Assembly (NCBI RefSeq): GCF_900184935.1 | Contig: NZ_FXYE01000001.1 | Coordinates: forward strand, 496,001 to 560,000 | Direction of reading: 5' to 3' | Origin: Actibacterium lipolyticum | GTDB lineage: Bacteria; Pseudomonadota; Alphaproteobacteria; Rhodobacterales; Rhodobacteraceae | DNA length: 64,000 nucleotides | Made by a program: the position numbers and the translations under genes | Shown: piece by piece, positions 23,843-32,568 of the stretch | Layout of the letters: every line of letters starts with the position of its first letter | Numbering within the stretch: the stretch's first letter is position 1 | Notes under the pieces: generated by a model | What the model was told of the DNA's origin: nothing | The model's input: the letters and a program-made list of their open reading frames with translations, nothing else | Database searches by the model: none

Positions 23843-24736
23843 ATGAAGAGATTTTTCAAACGAAATGCGCCCGCGTACGTATTTCTAACGCCCTGGTTTA
23901 TAGGGTTTTTTCTGTTGGCTCTTGGGCCAATTCTGGCGTCGTTATATCTATCGTTTACGCGCTATGACATGGTCGCTGATCCGCGCTGGGTTGGGCTTGA
24001 TAACTATGAATATATGTTCGAACGCGACCGGCGTTTTTGGAAGGCGCTAGAAGTCACCTTTACCTATGTCGCACTTGCGGTTCCTGCCCGGCTGGCGATG
24101 GCCTTGGGTGTTGCGATGCTGTTGGATAAGGGGCTGCGCACCATCGGTCTCTACCGCGCGATTTTCTATCTTCCGTCGCTGCTGGGATCGTCTATCGCCA
24201 TCGCGATTTTGTGGCGCCAACTTTTTGCTGCGGACGGTGTCGTTAATCAGGTTCTGGCCAAGTTCGGCATCGAAGGGGCTGCCTGGATTTCGGACCCTGA
24301 TACCTCGCTCTATACGCTTGTTGTGCTTGCCATGTGGCAGTTCGGTTCGCCGATGCTGATTTTTCTTGCTGGTTTGCGAGGCATTCCGCGCGACCTGTAT
24401 GAGGCAGCCGAAATCGATGGAACGTCAAAGCCACGTCAGTTTTTTCGAATAACCTTACCTTTGTTGGCACCTGTGATTTTCTTCAATCTGGTGCTGCAAA
24501 CGATCGAAGCCTTTAAGACGTTTTCATCCGCGTTCATCATTTCGAACGGGACAGGCGCACCGGCCGACAGCTTGCTGTTTTATACCGTCTATCTGTTCAA
24601 CGAAGCCTTCAAGTTCTTCCGCATGGGCTATGCGTCTGCGTTGGCTTGGGTCTTGTTGCTGATCATCGGTTTCTTCACGGCAGTGACCTTCTTTACCTCT
24701 AAATATTGGGTGCACTATGAAAACGAACGCGACTGA
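23843..24736 (+). CDS. sugar ABC transporter permease (TogM-like)
   Basis: This 297-residue protein has six predicted membrane segments, the first near residues 12-34 (VFLTPWFIGFFLLALGPILA). The EAA motif YEAAEIDGTSKPRQFFRITLPLL (near 190-212) contacts the ATPase. It is a MalF-type permease of the CUT1 sugar importers. It overlaps the next permease gene by 20 nt, so translation is coupled. Ribosome-binding before the ATG is weak, and expression may depend on read-through of the upstream hairpin. Confidence 0.92.
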   Translation: MKRFFKRNAPAYVFLTPWFIGFFLLALGPILASLYLSFTRYDMVADPRWVGLDNYEYMFERDRRFWKALEVTFTYVALAVPARLAMALGVAMLLDKGLRTIGLYRAIFYLPSLLGSSIAIAILWRQLFAADGVVNQVLAKFGIEGAAWISDPDTSLYTLVVLAMWQFGSPMLIFLAGLRGIPRDLYEAAEIDGTSKPRQFFRITLPLLAPVIFFNLVLQTIEAFKTFSSAFIISNGTGAPADSLLFYTVYLFNEAFKFFRMGYASALAWVLLLIIGFFTAVTFFTSKYWVHYENERD

Positions 24737-25625
24737 TACTGCCGTTCGCGACAAGAACGCACAGATCGCCCATGAAATCCGGTTGGGCCAGAAAAGACGG
24801 GCCCGCCGTGCGCGGATCTACAAGCACATCTTCTTGATCGGCATGTCGATTGTGATGCTTTATCCGCTGTTTTGGTTGCTTGCCTCATCCCTTAAGCCAG
24901 AGAACGAGATTTTCAGCACGCTCACGCTTTGGCCATCTGAATTCAACTGGGACAATTATACCGAAGGCTGGAACGCGCTGCCCAAGTCGTTCACCGTATT
25001 TTATATGAATTCGGCAATTGTCACCGTGCTTTCGGTGATCGGAAACCTGCTGTCGTGTTCGTTCGCGGCCTATGCGTTTGCGCGGCTTCAATTCAATGGC
25101 AAGAACCTGTTCTTTGCGTTGATGATGATGACGCTGATGATCCCGTATCACGTTGTTCTGATCCCGCAATACGTCCTGTTTTTGAACCTTGGGTGGGTGG
25201 ATACATATCTGCCGCTTGTCGTGCCACGGTTCTTGGCGTCCGACGCGTTCTTTATCTTTTTGATGGTTCAGTTCTTCCGGCAGTTGCCGCGCGAATTAGA
25301 CGAGGCCGCGATGATCGATGGCTGTTCCCCTTACAAAATCTATTGGGTGATCATCCTTCCCTTGTCGCTGCCCGCGATGGGCACGGCTGCGATCTTTTCG
25401 CTGATCTGGGTGTGGGAGGATTTCCTCGCGCCGCTGATCTATCTGAACGACATCAAATCTTACACGGTGCCTCTCGCGCTGCGACTGTTCCTTGATCAAG
25501 AAGGGCAATCGATTTTCGGGCAAATGTTCGCAATGTCGGTCCTGTCGCTTGTGCCAGTCATCGTGTTTTTCATCGCTTTCCAGAAACTGATCGTGCGCGG
25601 CATTGCCACCTCGGGAATGAAATAA
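24717..25625 (+). CDS. sugar ABC transporter permease (TogN-like)
   Basis: This 302-residue MalG-type permease has an extended charged N-terminus (about 40 residues) before the first membrane segment (IFLIGMSIVMLYPLFWLLAS). The EAA motif is LDEAAMIDGCSPYKIYWVIILPL (near 196-218). It pairs with the preceding permease to form the CUT1 channel. The 20-nt overlap upstream and the 13-nt gap to the ATPase gene show a single operon. Confidence 0.92.
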   Translation: MKTNATDTAVRDKNAQIAHEIRLGQKRRARRARIYKHIFLIGMSIVMLYPLFWLLASSLKPENEIFSTLTLWPSEFNWDNYTEGWNALPKSFTVFYMNSAIVTVLSVIGNLLSCSFAAYAFARLQFNGKNLFFALMMMTLMIPYHVVLIPQYVLFLNLGWVDTYLPLVVPRFLASDAFFIFLMVQFFRQLPRELDEAAMIDGCSPYKIYWVIILPLSLPAMGTAAIFSLIWVWEDFLAPLIYLNDIKSYTVPLALRLFLDQEGQSIFGQMFAMSVLSLVPVIVFFIAFQKLIVRGIATSGMK

Positions 25626-25638
25626 GGAGCCGCAAGAT

Positions 25639-26730
25639 ATGGCGGGTTTAACACTTAGAGATGTAGGCAAATCCTACGGTGGACTATCGGTGATGTCGGG
25701 GCTTGAACTTGATATTCATGACGGTGAGTTTTTGGTGCTTGTCGGTCCGTCGGGCTGCGGCAAATCTACATTGCTTCGGATGATCGCCGGGCTAGAGGAA
25801 ATCACCGACGGTACGATCGCGATCGAAGACACCATCGTTAATGATTTGCCTGCGTCCAAACGCGAACTGTCGATGGTTTTCCAATCCTACGCGCTTTATC
25901 CGCACATGTCCGTGCGCAAGAACCTCGCGTTTGGATTGCAGAACATGAAGATGACCAAGGCCGAAGTCGCCCGCCGCGTCGACGAAGCAGCCCGTGTATT
26001 GCAAATCGAAGAACTTCTAGAACGCAAACCCCGCCAACTGTCCGGCGGGCAAAAGCAACGTGTTGCGATTGGGCGCGCGATCGTCCGCGAACCAAAGCTG
26101 TTCTTGTTTGATGAGCCGCTATCGAACCTTGATGCGGAGCTGCGTGTGCAAATGCGTGTCGAACTTGCGTCTCTTTACGCCAAGCTGGGCACGACAATGA
26201 TTTATGTGACCCACGATCAGGTCGAAGCCATGACAATGGCCAGCCGGATTGTTGTTCTTCGCAAAGGCACGATTGAACAAGTCGGGACCCCCCAAGAACT
26301 GTATACCCGTCCGGCGAACCTATTTGTTGCTGGGTTTATCGGGTCGCCCAAGATCAATATGTTCAAAGCAACCGCATCAAAGGTTGCAGATGGCATCCAC
26401 ATATCCGCCCCTGAGTTCGAAGACTTCGAAGTTAGCGGATTAGAGCGTGCAGTGGACGCGGTCACGATCTGCATTCGCCCCGAAGCATTGGCGCTGGATG
26501 GTGGATCAATACAAGTCACGGCCGAATTAGCGCTGGTTGAGTACCTGGGCAGCGAGATTTTGTTACACGCCAAATTGCCATCAGGCGCGATGGTGTTGTT
26601 GCAGACCAGCGGCAAGGAAAAATACGTCCGGGGGCAGCCCATTACCTTTGGTTTTGAAACGTCCGATGTGCATGTTTTCGACCATAATGGCGATCGCGTC
26701 GCATTCACACACGAGGAAGCAATCGCATGA
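25639..26730 (+). CDS. sugar ABC transporter ATPase (UgpC/MalK type, TogA-like)
   Basis: This 363-residue protein has Walker [10 protein letters not shown] (near residue 37), a Q-loop, signature LSGGQKQR (near 134), Walker [13 protein letters not shown], and an H-loop [10 protein letters not shown], followed by a C-terminal TOBE-like regulatory domain (from about 240). It is the energy-coupling subunit of the CUT1 importer formed with the preceding genes. AAGGAG lies about 10 nt upstream of the ATG. Its stop overlaps the next start as ATGA. Confidence 0.95.
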   Translation: MAGLTLRDVGKSYGGLSVMSGLELDIHDGEFLVLVGPSGCGKSTLLRMIAGLEEITDGTIAIEDTIVNDLPASKRELSMVFQSYALYPHMSVRKNLAFGLQNMKMTKAEVARRVDEAARVLQIEELLERKPRQLSGGQKQRVAIGRAIVREPKLFLFDEPLSNLDAELRVQMRVELASLYAKLGTTMIYVTHDQVEAMTMASRIVVLRKGTIEQVGTPQELYTRPANLFVAGFIGSPKINMFKATASKVADGIHISAPEFEDFEVSGLERAVDAVTICIRPEALALDGGSIQVTAELALVEYLGSEILLHAKLPSGAMVLLQTSGKEKYVRGQPITFGFETSDVHVFDHNGDRVAFTHEEAIA

Positions 26731-28019
26731 AACTAGCCATTGTTGGCTGCGGGTCTAGGCATTCGATGTTTAGCGACAGCGTTACGGATGACTATCCTGA
26801 CAAACATGAAATCGTGGCGGTGTGTGATAACAATCCACACCGGCTTAGCCTTGCAGCGCAGGCCGCGTCACGCGAAGGCACGAATGGTGTCGCGGCATAT
26901 GACGCCGCTGATTTCGATGCCATGATAGCTGAACAAAAGCCCGATACCGTCGTGGTCACGACGCCCGACTTTCTGCACGCCAGCTATATCGTGCGTGCAT
27001 TCGAAGCAGGCTGCGACGTGATTTGCGAAAAGCCGATGACGATTGATTTGGCATCGCTAAAGCAAATTACGGATGCTCAAAAACGCACGGGACGTCAGGT
27101 GCGGGTTACCTTTAACTATCGCTATTCGCCGGCGCGAACTCAGGTCAAAGACATTATAGCCTCGGGCCAAATTGGCGAAGTCACCGCGGTTGATTTTCGC
27201 TGGCACCTAGACCGTGTTCACGGGGCAGATTATTTTCGCCGCTGGCATCGTCAAAAGGAAAATTCAGGCGGGTTGTTGGTGCATAAATCCACGCACCATT
27301 TTGACTTGTTAAATTGGTGGCTAGGCGCGGTTCCATCGCAGGTAACCGCGTCTGGGCGCCGCGCGTTTTACCGGCCCGAAACCGCGCTCAGCATGGGGTT
27401 GGCACAGCGCGGTGCCCGTTGCGCCACTTGTGAAGTTGCTGATCGTTGTGATTTCGAACTGAACCTAGACGAAGACGCTCAGCTTCATGCGCTGTACCGC
27501 GAGGCTGAACACGAAGACGGGTATTACCGCGACCTATGTGTATTTGACGAAGAAATCGGGATCGAAGACACGATGCAGGCGCACATCCGTTATGGCTCAG
27601 GTGCCACGGTCAATTACACCCTGACTGCCTATTCTCCATGGGAAGGCCTAGAGATCAAGTTCCAAGGGACCAAAGGCGATTTGACACATAAACACGTCGA
27701 GGTTCACGGCGTTTTTGGTGGCGAACGCGCCCATGCAGGCAAAGACGCCGTTTGGACCGAACTGCACATCGCCGGCCAACCACCACAAAAGATCGATGTC
27801 CCAACCGCCGAGGGTCACCACGGCGGGGCTGACCCGGTGATGTTGGGCTATATTTTTGATCCCGATAACATGGAACCCGACCAATACAATCGCGCCTCGG
27901 ACCATGTTGCGGGCGGCTGGTCGATACTGACCGGAATCGCCGCGAACATGTCGATCGAAACCGGAAGCACGGTCGATATCCCAACAATGCTAAAGGGGCG
28001 TGGCATTACGCTAAGTTGA
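26727..28019 (+). CDS. Gfo/Idh/MocA oxidoreductase 1 (with Cys-rich insertion)
   Basis: This 430-residue NAD(P)-dependent oxidoreductase has an N-terminal Rossmann fold ([14 protein letters not shown]), CEKPMTID near residue 96, and a C-terminal dimerisation/substrate domain with HKSTHHFDLLNWW near 190, supplying Lys and His residues. Near residues 230-242 it carries RCATCEVADRC (C-x2-C-x5-C). That insertion is seen in a known Gfo/Idh/MocA subgroup and may bind metal. It is the longest of four tandem paralogues. The start overlaps the ATPase stop (ATGA). It probably oxidises or reduces an imported sugar; the substrate is unknown. Confidence 0.87.
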   Translation: MKLAIVGCGSRHSMFSDSVTDDYPDKHEIVAVCDNNPHRLSLAAQAASREGTNGVAAYDAADFDAMIAEQKPDTVVVTTPDFLHASYIVRAFEAGCDVICEKPMTIDLASLKQITDAQKRTGRQVRVTFNYRYSPARTQVKDIIASGQIGEVTAVDFRWHLDRVHGADYFRRWHRQKENSGGLLVHKSTHHFDLLNWWLGAVPSQVTASGRRAFYRPETALSMGLAQRGARCATCEVADRCDFELNLDEDAQLHALYREAEHEDGYYRDLCVFDEEIGIEDTMQAHIRYGSGATVNYTLTAYSPWEGLEIKFQGTKGDLTHKHVEVHGVFGGERAHAGKDAVWTELHIAGQPPQKIDVPTAEGHHGGADPVMLGYIFDPDNMEPDQYNRASDHVAGGWSILTGIAANMSIETGSTVDIPTMLKGRGITLS

Positions 28020-28037
28020 ATACACAGGGTGATCCAA

Positions 28038-29084
28038 ATGGCTGCAAAGAAGAACGTCGTATTGATCGGCTGTGGCATGGTTGCCTCTGCCTATGTTGAG
28101 AGTTTTCGCAATCTTTCGGATCAAATGCAGTTGGCGGGGGTGCTGGCATCGACGGGCGACAGTGGCCGCGCGTTCTTAGCGCAGCACGCCAAGCATTTCC
28201 CAACGGCGCGCGCCTATGAAACCCTTGAGGAGGTCATTGCCGCCAAGCCCGACATGGCCGTGGTGATTACCCCACCGAATGCGCGTGTTTCGATTGTGAG
28301 GCCGCTTGCCAGCGCGGGTATTCCTATCCTGATGGAAAAACCAATCGAACGGACGTTCGCGAATGCGCAAGAACTCGTCGAGATTTGCGCGGATATTCCG
28401 TTGGGCATCATGCTGCAACACCGCGTTCGTCCGTCGGCGAAGGCGCTGCGCGAATTGCTGGAAGCGCGTGATTTGGGGCCGCTGGGGCTGGTCGAAATAT
28501 ACGTCCCTTGGTGGCGCGAACAGGCCTATTATGATGAACCCGGGCGCGGGACGCTTGCCCGTGATGGCGGTGGGGTTCTGATCAGTCAGGCGATACACAC
28601 GCTTGATCTTGCGCTTCAGTTCACTGGCCCCGTCAAAGAGGTCATGGCAATGCGCCGGACCTCGACGTTTCACACCATGGAAAGCGAAGATTTCGTAAGC
28701 GCAGGGCTGACATTTGAAAACGGCGCTGCGGGCAGCCTTGTTGCATCAACAGCGACATACCCCGGCCGTACCGAAGAAATCATTCTGCATTATGCCAATG
28801 CGTCGGTGACGCTGAAATCGGCTGAATTAACGGTCAATTGGCGGACCGGTCAGACCGATACAATTGGGGCGGCCGTCGCGACTGGCGCAGGCGGTGACCC
28901 AATGGCGTTTACTTCGGATTGGCACCAAGCGGTCATCGCGGATTTCATTGATTGCATTGATAGCGGAGCCACACCCGCGGCAAGCGGCCAAAGCGCGCTT
29001 GCCGTCCATGCAGTGATCGAGGCGATCACCACATCAAGCACCACGGGCAGCGTTAGCCCGATCAAAAAGGTATTTCAAACATGA
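28038..29084 (+). CDS. Gfo/Idh/MocA oxidoreductase 2
   Basis: This 348-residue protein has N-terminal NVVLIGCGMVASAY as nucleotide-binding turn, MEKPIERTF (the EKP motif) near residue 95, and GGGVLISQAIHTLDLALQ near 177, giving the conserved His/Asp region. The ATG at 28038 is preferred over GTG at 28029 because AGGG (28026-28029) lies 8 nt upstream. It has a 4-nt ATGA overlap with the next gene. It is diverged from its neighbours, so the four are not recent duplicates. Sugar or sugar-acid dehydrogenase; substrate unknown. Confidence 0.87.
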   Translation: MAAKKNVVLIGCGMVASAYVESFRNLSDQMQLAGVLASTGDSGRAFLAQHAKHFPTARAYETLEEVIAAKPDMAVVITPPNARVSIVRPLASAGIPILMEKPIERTFANAQELVEICADIPLGIMLQHRVRPSAKALRELLEARDLGPLGLVEIYVPWWREQAYYDEPGRGTLARDGGGVLISQAIHTLDLALQFTGPVKEVMAMRRTSTFHTMESEDFVSAGLTFENGAAGSLVASTATYPGRTEEIILHYANASVTLKSAELTVNWRTGQTDTIGAAVATGAGGDPMAFTSDWHQAVIADFIDCIDSGATPAASGQSALAVHAVIEAITTSSTTGSVSPIKKVFQT

Positions 29085-30103
29085 CAACTGGCAACGGCCT
29101 TAAGCTGGCAGCAATTGGCGTAGATCATGGGCATATCTTTGGCATGCTTGGTAACATGGTCGCGCAAGGGTGCAGCATCACCCACTGGTGGACTGAGCGC
29201 GATTGGGCGCTGACTGATAAATTTACAGAAACCTATCCTGACCTTGTCAGGGTTTCTGACCGCAACGCCATCCTAGACGGTCCAGACGTCGATATGGTTC
29301 TGATTGCCGCCGTGCCAGAAGACCGCGCGGCGCTTGCGATTGAGGCGATGAAAGCTGGCAAAGATGTCATGGTCGACAAGCCCGGATGCACGACCTTGGC
29401 CCAATTGGCGGAAATTCAGGAAACAGTCGCCCAGACCGGGCGCATCTGGACCGTGAATTTTTCGGAACGCTTTCAGGTGCCATGCGTCGCTAAGGCCGAA
29501 GAACTGGTTGCGCAGGGTGCTATTGGCAATGTGATCCAAACGATCGGTATGGGCCCACACAAGCAAAACCTTCACACCCGGCCTGATTGGTTTTTTGAAC
29601 GCCCTCGCTATGGCGGGATTCTGACTGATATCGGGTCGCACCAGATCGACCAGTTCTTGTTCTTTACAGGTTCAACCGAGGCCAAAATCAAACACGCCAT
29701 GGTCGCGAACAAAAGCCTGCCCCAACACCCCGGCGTGCAGGATTTCGGCGAGGTCGTGTTGGAAGGAAACAAGGGCCATGGTTACGTCCGTGTCGATTGG
29801 TTCACGCCAAAGGGGCTTCCCATGTGGGGAGATGGGCGCCTGACGATCCTTGGCGATGCGGGCTACATTGAGCTGCGCAAATACATTGACCTTGCGAACG
29901 GGAACCGTGGCGATCAGCTTTTGCTTGCGAACCAAGACGGTGCCGAAATGATTGATTGCCGCGAGGTGCCCTTGACCTATTTCCCGCGCATTTGTGCGGA
30001 CATACGAAACCGCACCGAAACCGCGGTAAGTCAGGCGCATACATTCCGTGTCATGGACCTAACGATCCGGGCGCAAATGCTGGCCGAAGGGGAAGCGCCA
30101 TGA
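29081..30103 (+). CDS. Gfo/Idh/MocA oxidoreductase 3 (altered nucleotide motif)
   Basis: This 340-residue protein has the family fold, but its first loop reads LAAIGVDHGHIFGMLGN rather than GxGxxG, and the usual EKP is DKP (VDKPGCTTL). It retains GGILTDIGSHQIDQFLFF, with the conserved Asp and His. The changes suggest an unusual cofactor mode or a specialised reaction within the pathway. It is coupled by ATGA overlaps to both neighbours. Function inferred only as a sugar oxidoreductase. Confidence 0.82.
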   Translation: MTTGNGLKLAAIGVDHGHIFGMLGNMVAQGCSITHWWTERDWALTDKFTETYPDLVRVSDRNAILDGPDVDMVLIAAVPEDRAALAIEAMKAGKDVMVDKPGCTTLAQLAEIQETVAQTGRIWTVNFSERFQVPCVAKAEELVAQGAIGNVIQTIGMGPHKQNLHTRPDWFFERPRYGGILTDIGSHQIDQFLFFTGSTEAKIKHAMVANKSLPQHPGVQDFGEVVLEGNKGHGYVRVDWFTPKGLPMWGDGRLTILGDAGYIELRKYIDLANGNRGDQLLLANQDGAEMIDCREVPLTYFPRICADIRNRTETAVSQAHTFRVMDLTIRAQMLAEGEAP

Positions 30104-31161
30104 AAAAGGTCAAGGTTGCGATCATCGGTGCCGGGATTGGGCAAAAGCACTATATCGCCTATCAGCAGTTACCCGAAATGTACGATGTGGCCGCGATTTG
30201 CGATGTGAATAGAGCGCGGGCGCAGGCCTTCGTAGATGACGCGCATTTGTCACGTATCACCGATGATTTCGACGCGGTGCTAGCGGACCCAGAAGTCGAG
30301 CTTATTGATATATGCTTGCCGCCGCATCTTCACTTTGATTTCACCGCGCGGGCCATGCGTGCAGGCAAGGATGTGATCTGCGAAAAGCCGCTCGCGAACA
30401 GCGTTGCCGACGTTGACCGCCTGATCGCAATATCAACCGAGACGGGGCGCACCGTGTTCCCGGTATTCCAATATCGCTTTGGCAAGGGAATATCGCAGCT
30501 ACGCGCCCTGATCGATAGTGGACTAGCAGGGCGTCCGTTCGTCGCTTCGCTTGAAACGCACTGGAACCGCGGCGCGGATTACTATTCGGTTGATTGGCGG
30601 GGTACGTGGCAGGGCGAACAAGGCGGCGCAGTCTTAGGCCACGCCATTCACGCGCATGATCTGCTGACATTCATCATGGGCCCGGTTTCATCAGTATTCG
30701 CGCGCGTCGCGACCCGTGTGAACGACATCGAGGTAGAGGACTGTGCGGCCTTGGCCATAGCACTTGAAAACGGGGCGCTTGCGACCAGTTCGGTAACCCT
30801 TGGTGGCAGCACAGACACAAGCAGGCTACGGTTTTGTTTCGCCGGCGTTACAGCCGAAAGTGGTTCCGAACCTTACCGCCCTGCAGAAGGCGAATGGACG
30901 TTCACCGCCCGCGCGCCCGTCACCCAAGATCAGGTAGATGCCGTTCTTGCCAAGGTTGACACACCCCCTGCGGGTCAGGTCGGCTTTGCGGTCGAAGTAT
31001 TCCGCGCGATGCGCGGCTTGGAAACAGCGTTCGTCAACATTGAAGAGGCACGTCGATCAATCGAATTTGTCAGCGCGGTTTACGAGTCGGCAAAATCAGA
31101 ACTGCCGGTTTCACTGCCAATGCAAGAAAACGCACCGACATACCAAGGGTGGTGGCCGTAA
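30100..31161 (+). CDS. Gfo/Idh/MocA oxidoreductase 4
   Basis: This 353-residue protein begins MKKVKVAIIGAGIGQKHYIAY, with a canonical GxGxxG-like turn. CEKPLANS lies near residue 94 and GGAVLGHAIHAHDLLTF near 176. The ATG at 30100 overlaps the preceding stop (ATGA) and is preferred over an upstream start lying deep in the previous gene. It is the last gene of the KdgR-linked operon. A C-terminal tail ending in APTYQGWWP is typical of the subfamily. Substrate unknown. Confidence 0.87.
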   Translation: MKKVKVAIIGAGIGQKHYIAYQQLPEMYDVAAICDVNRARAQAFVDDAHLSRITDDFDAVLADPEVELIDICLPPHLHFDFTARAMRAGKDVICEKPLANSVADVDRLIAISTETGRTVFPVFQYRFGKGISQLRALIDSGLAGRPFVASLETHWNRGADYYSVDWRGTWQGEQGGAVLGHAIHAHDLLTFIMGPVSSVFARVATRVNDIEVEDCAALAIALENGALATSSVTLGGSTDTSRLRFCFAGVTAESGSEPYRPAEGEWTFTARAPVTQDQVDAVLAKVDTPPAGQVGFAVEVFRAMRGLETAFVNIEEARRSIEFVSAVYESAKSELPVSLPMQENAPTYQGWWP

Positions 31162-31332
31162 CAGCCCGGATCGTTGTACGGCTGCCAGCCGTGCGCGCAT
31201 TGCTGAACCGGCCGACGTAAATCAAGGCGTTCCATGTTCTGCGGCGGCGTCAGTCATCTCTAGACGAAAAAGGCCCTTGGCGTTGGCGCGAACGCGGGAC
31301 AAGCCTGCTTGGCTTGCCCCTTTGTCAGCATC

Positions 31333-32568
31333 TCACTCGGGCGATGGCGCGCCGCCCTCAAAGGCATTGCCATTGCGCCAGTCGCAAGGATCTTCCTGCA
31401 TTTCTAAGTGTAGCGCCGTTCCGGTGTAGGGGTTGGCGCGCGCCAGATCTTCGTCGAAGGTGATGCCAAGGCCCGGCGCTTGGGGGGCGAGGATGAACCC
31501 TTCGTCCCACGTGATGGAATGGCCGATCAGCTGTTGATGGAAGTCGCCGCCGGTGCCGATCGTTTCCACCATCAGCAGGTTCGGGATAGACGCGGCAAGG
31601 TGGATGTTTGCGGCCCATTCCACAGGCCCGGCATAAAGATGCGGTGCGACCTGCGCGGTGAACCCTTCGGCCAGCGCGGCGATCTTCTTTGCCTCCCATA
31701 TGCCACCTGCGCGGCCCAAGGCGGGCTGCAGGATCCGCGCGCCGCCGACGCGCAGCAGGGTGGCGAATTCGGCCTTGGTTGTCAGGCGTTCGCCGGTGGC
31801 CACGGGGATGCGCACGTTGCGGGCGACCTCGGCCATATCAAGGGGGCTGTCGGGGGGAATGGGTTCTTCGTACCAAAGCGGGCCATAGGGTTCCAACGCT
31901 TGGCCCAGCCGGATCGCGCCAGCCACCGTAAACTGGCCATGCGTACCGAACAGCAGGTCGGCCTTGTCGCCCACGGCCTCGCGTATAGCCTTGCAGAACG
32001 CGACGGAGAGAGAGATGTCGGACATCGCCGGATCATGCCCGCCGTGGATGGTGTAAGGGCCAGCCGGGTCGAATTTCACGGCAGTAAAGCCCTGTTCAAC
32101 CATTGCTGCGGCCGCCTCTGCGGTCATGTCGGGCGAAGTCCAGAAGTCCGGCGTTTTTTGATGCGCCAACGGCCAGATATATGAATACGACCGTATCCGC
32201 GGGTTCATCAGCCCACCCAAAAGCGCCCACACCGGGCGGTCGCGATCTTTGCCCAGAATATCCCAACAGGCGATTTCCAGCCCGGAAAACGCGCCGATCA
32301 CAGTCAGGTCAGGCCGCTGTGTGAACCCGGCGGAATAGGCACGGCGAAACATCAGTTCGATGTTTTCGGGGTTTTCGCCCTTCATGTGACGGGTGAAGAC
32401 GTCTTCGATCACGGCCTTCATCGCCCTGGGGCCAACGGAGCTGGCATAGCATTCGCCATAGCCGGTGACCCCGGTGTCAGTGGTCAGCTTGACGAAAATC
32501 CAATACCGCCCGCCCCAACCGGGGGCAGGGGGCGCGACGGTGAAAACCTCTAGATCCGTCAGTTTCAT
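31333..32568 (-). CDS. mandelate racemase/muconate lactonizing enzyme family protein
   Basis: This 411-residue enolase-superfamily enzyme has an N-terminal capping domain and a (beta/alpha)7-beta barrel. Lys165 (FTAVKFDPAG) sits at the base position, metal ligands appear at the EEP Glu (234/235) and Glu260 (TGER), and His310 (APHLY) is the distal base. The usual first metal ligand Asp is Gly208 (FGTHGQ, compare DFHGR in galactonate dehydratase), a subgroup feature to verify. The ATG at 32568 overlaps the dehydrogenase stop. It is probably a sugar-acid dehydratase or cycloisomerase, with no proven role in aromatic catabolism. Confidence 0.85.
   Translation of the reverse strand: MKLTDLEVFTVAPPAPGWGGRYWIFVKLTTDTGVTGYGECYASSVGPRAMKAVIEDVFTRHMKGENPENIELMFRRAYSAGFTQRPDLTVIGAFSGLEIACWDILGKDRDRPVWALLGGLMNPRIRSYSYIWPLAHQKTPDFWTSPDMTAEAAAAMVEQGFTAVKFDPAGPYTIHGGHDPAMSDISLSVAFCKAIREAVGDKADLLFGTHGQFTVAGAIRLGQALEPYGPLWYEEPIPPDSPLDMAEVARNVRIPVATGERLTTKAEFATLLRVGGARILQPALGRAGGIWEAKKIAALAEGFTAQVAPHLYAGPVEWAANIHLAASIPNLLMVETIGTGGDFHQQLIGHSITWDEGFILAPQAPGLGITFDEDLARANPYTGTALHLEMQEDPCDWRNGNAFEGGAPSPE

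Noticed and set aside
20097-31161. Genomic island integrated at tRNA-Arg
   Set aside because: The tRNA adjoins a catabolic locus, but there is no integrase, no duplicated tRNA 3' end, and base composition is not clearly foreign.
31162-31332. Terminator between the converging sugar and aromatic operons
   Set aside because: ACGGCT/AGCCGT (31178-31192) forms a short hairpin, but no U tract follows on either strand, so a functional terminator could not be supported.
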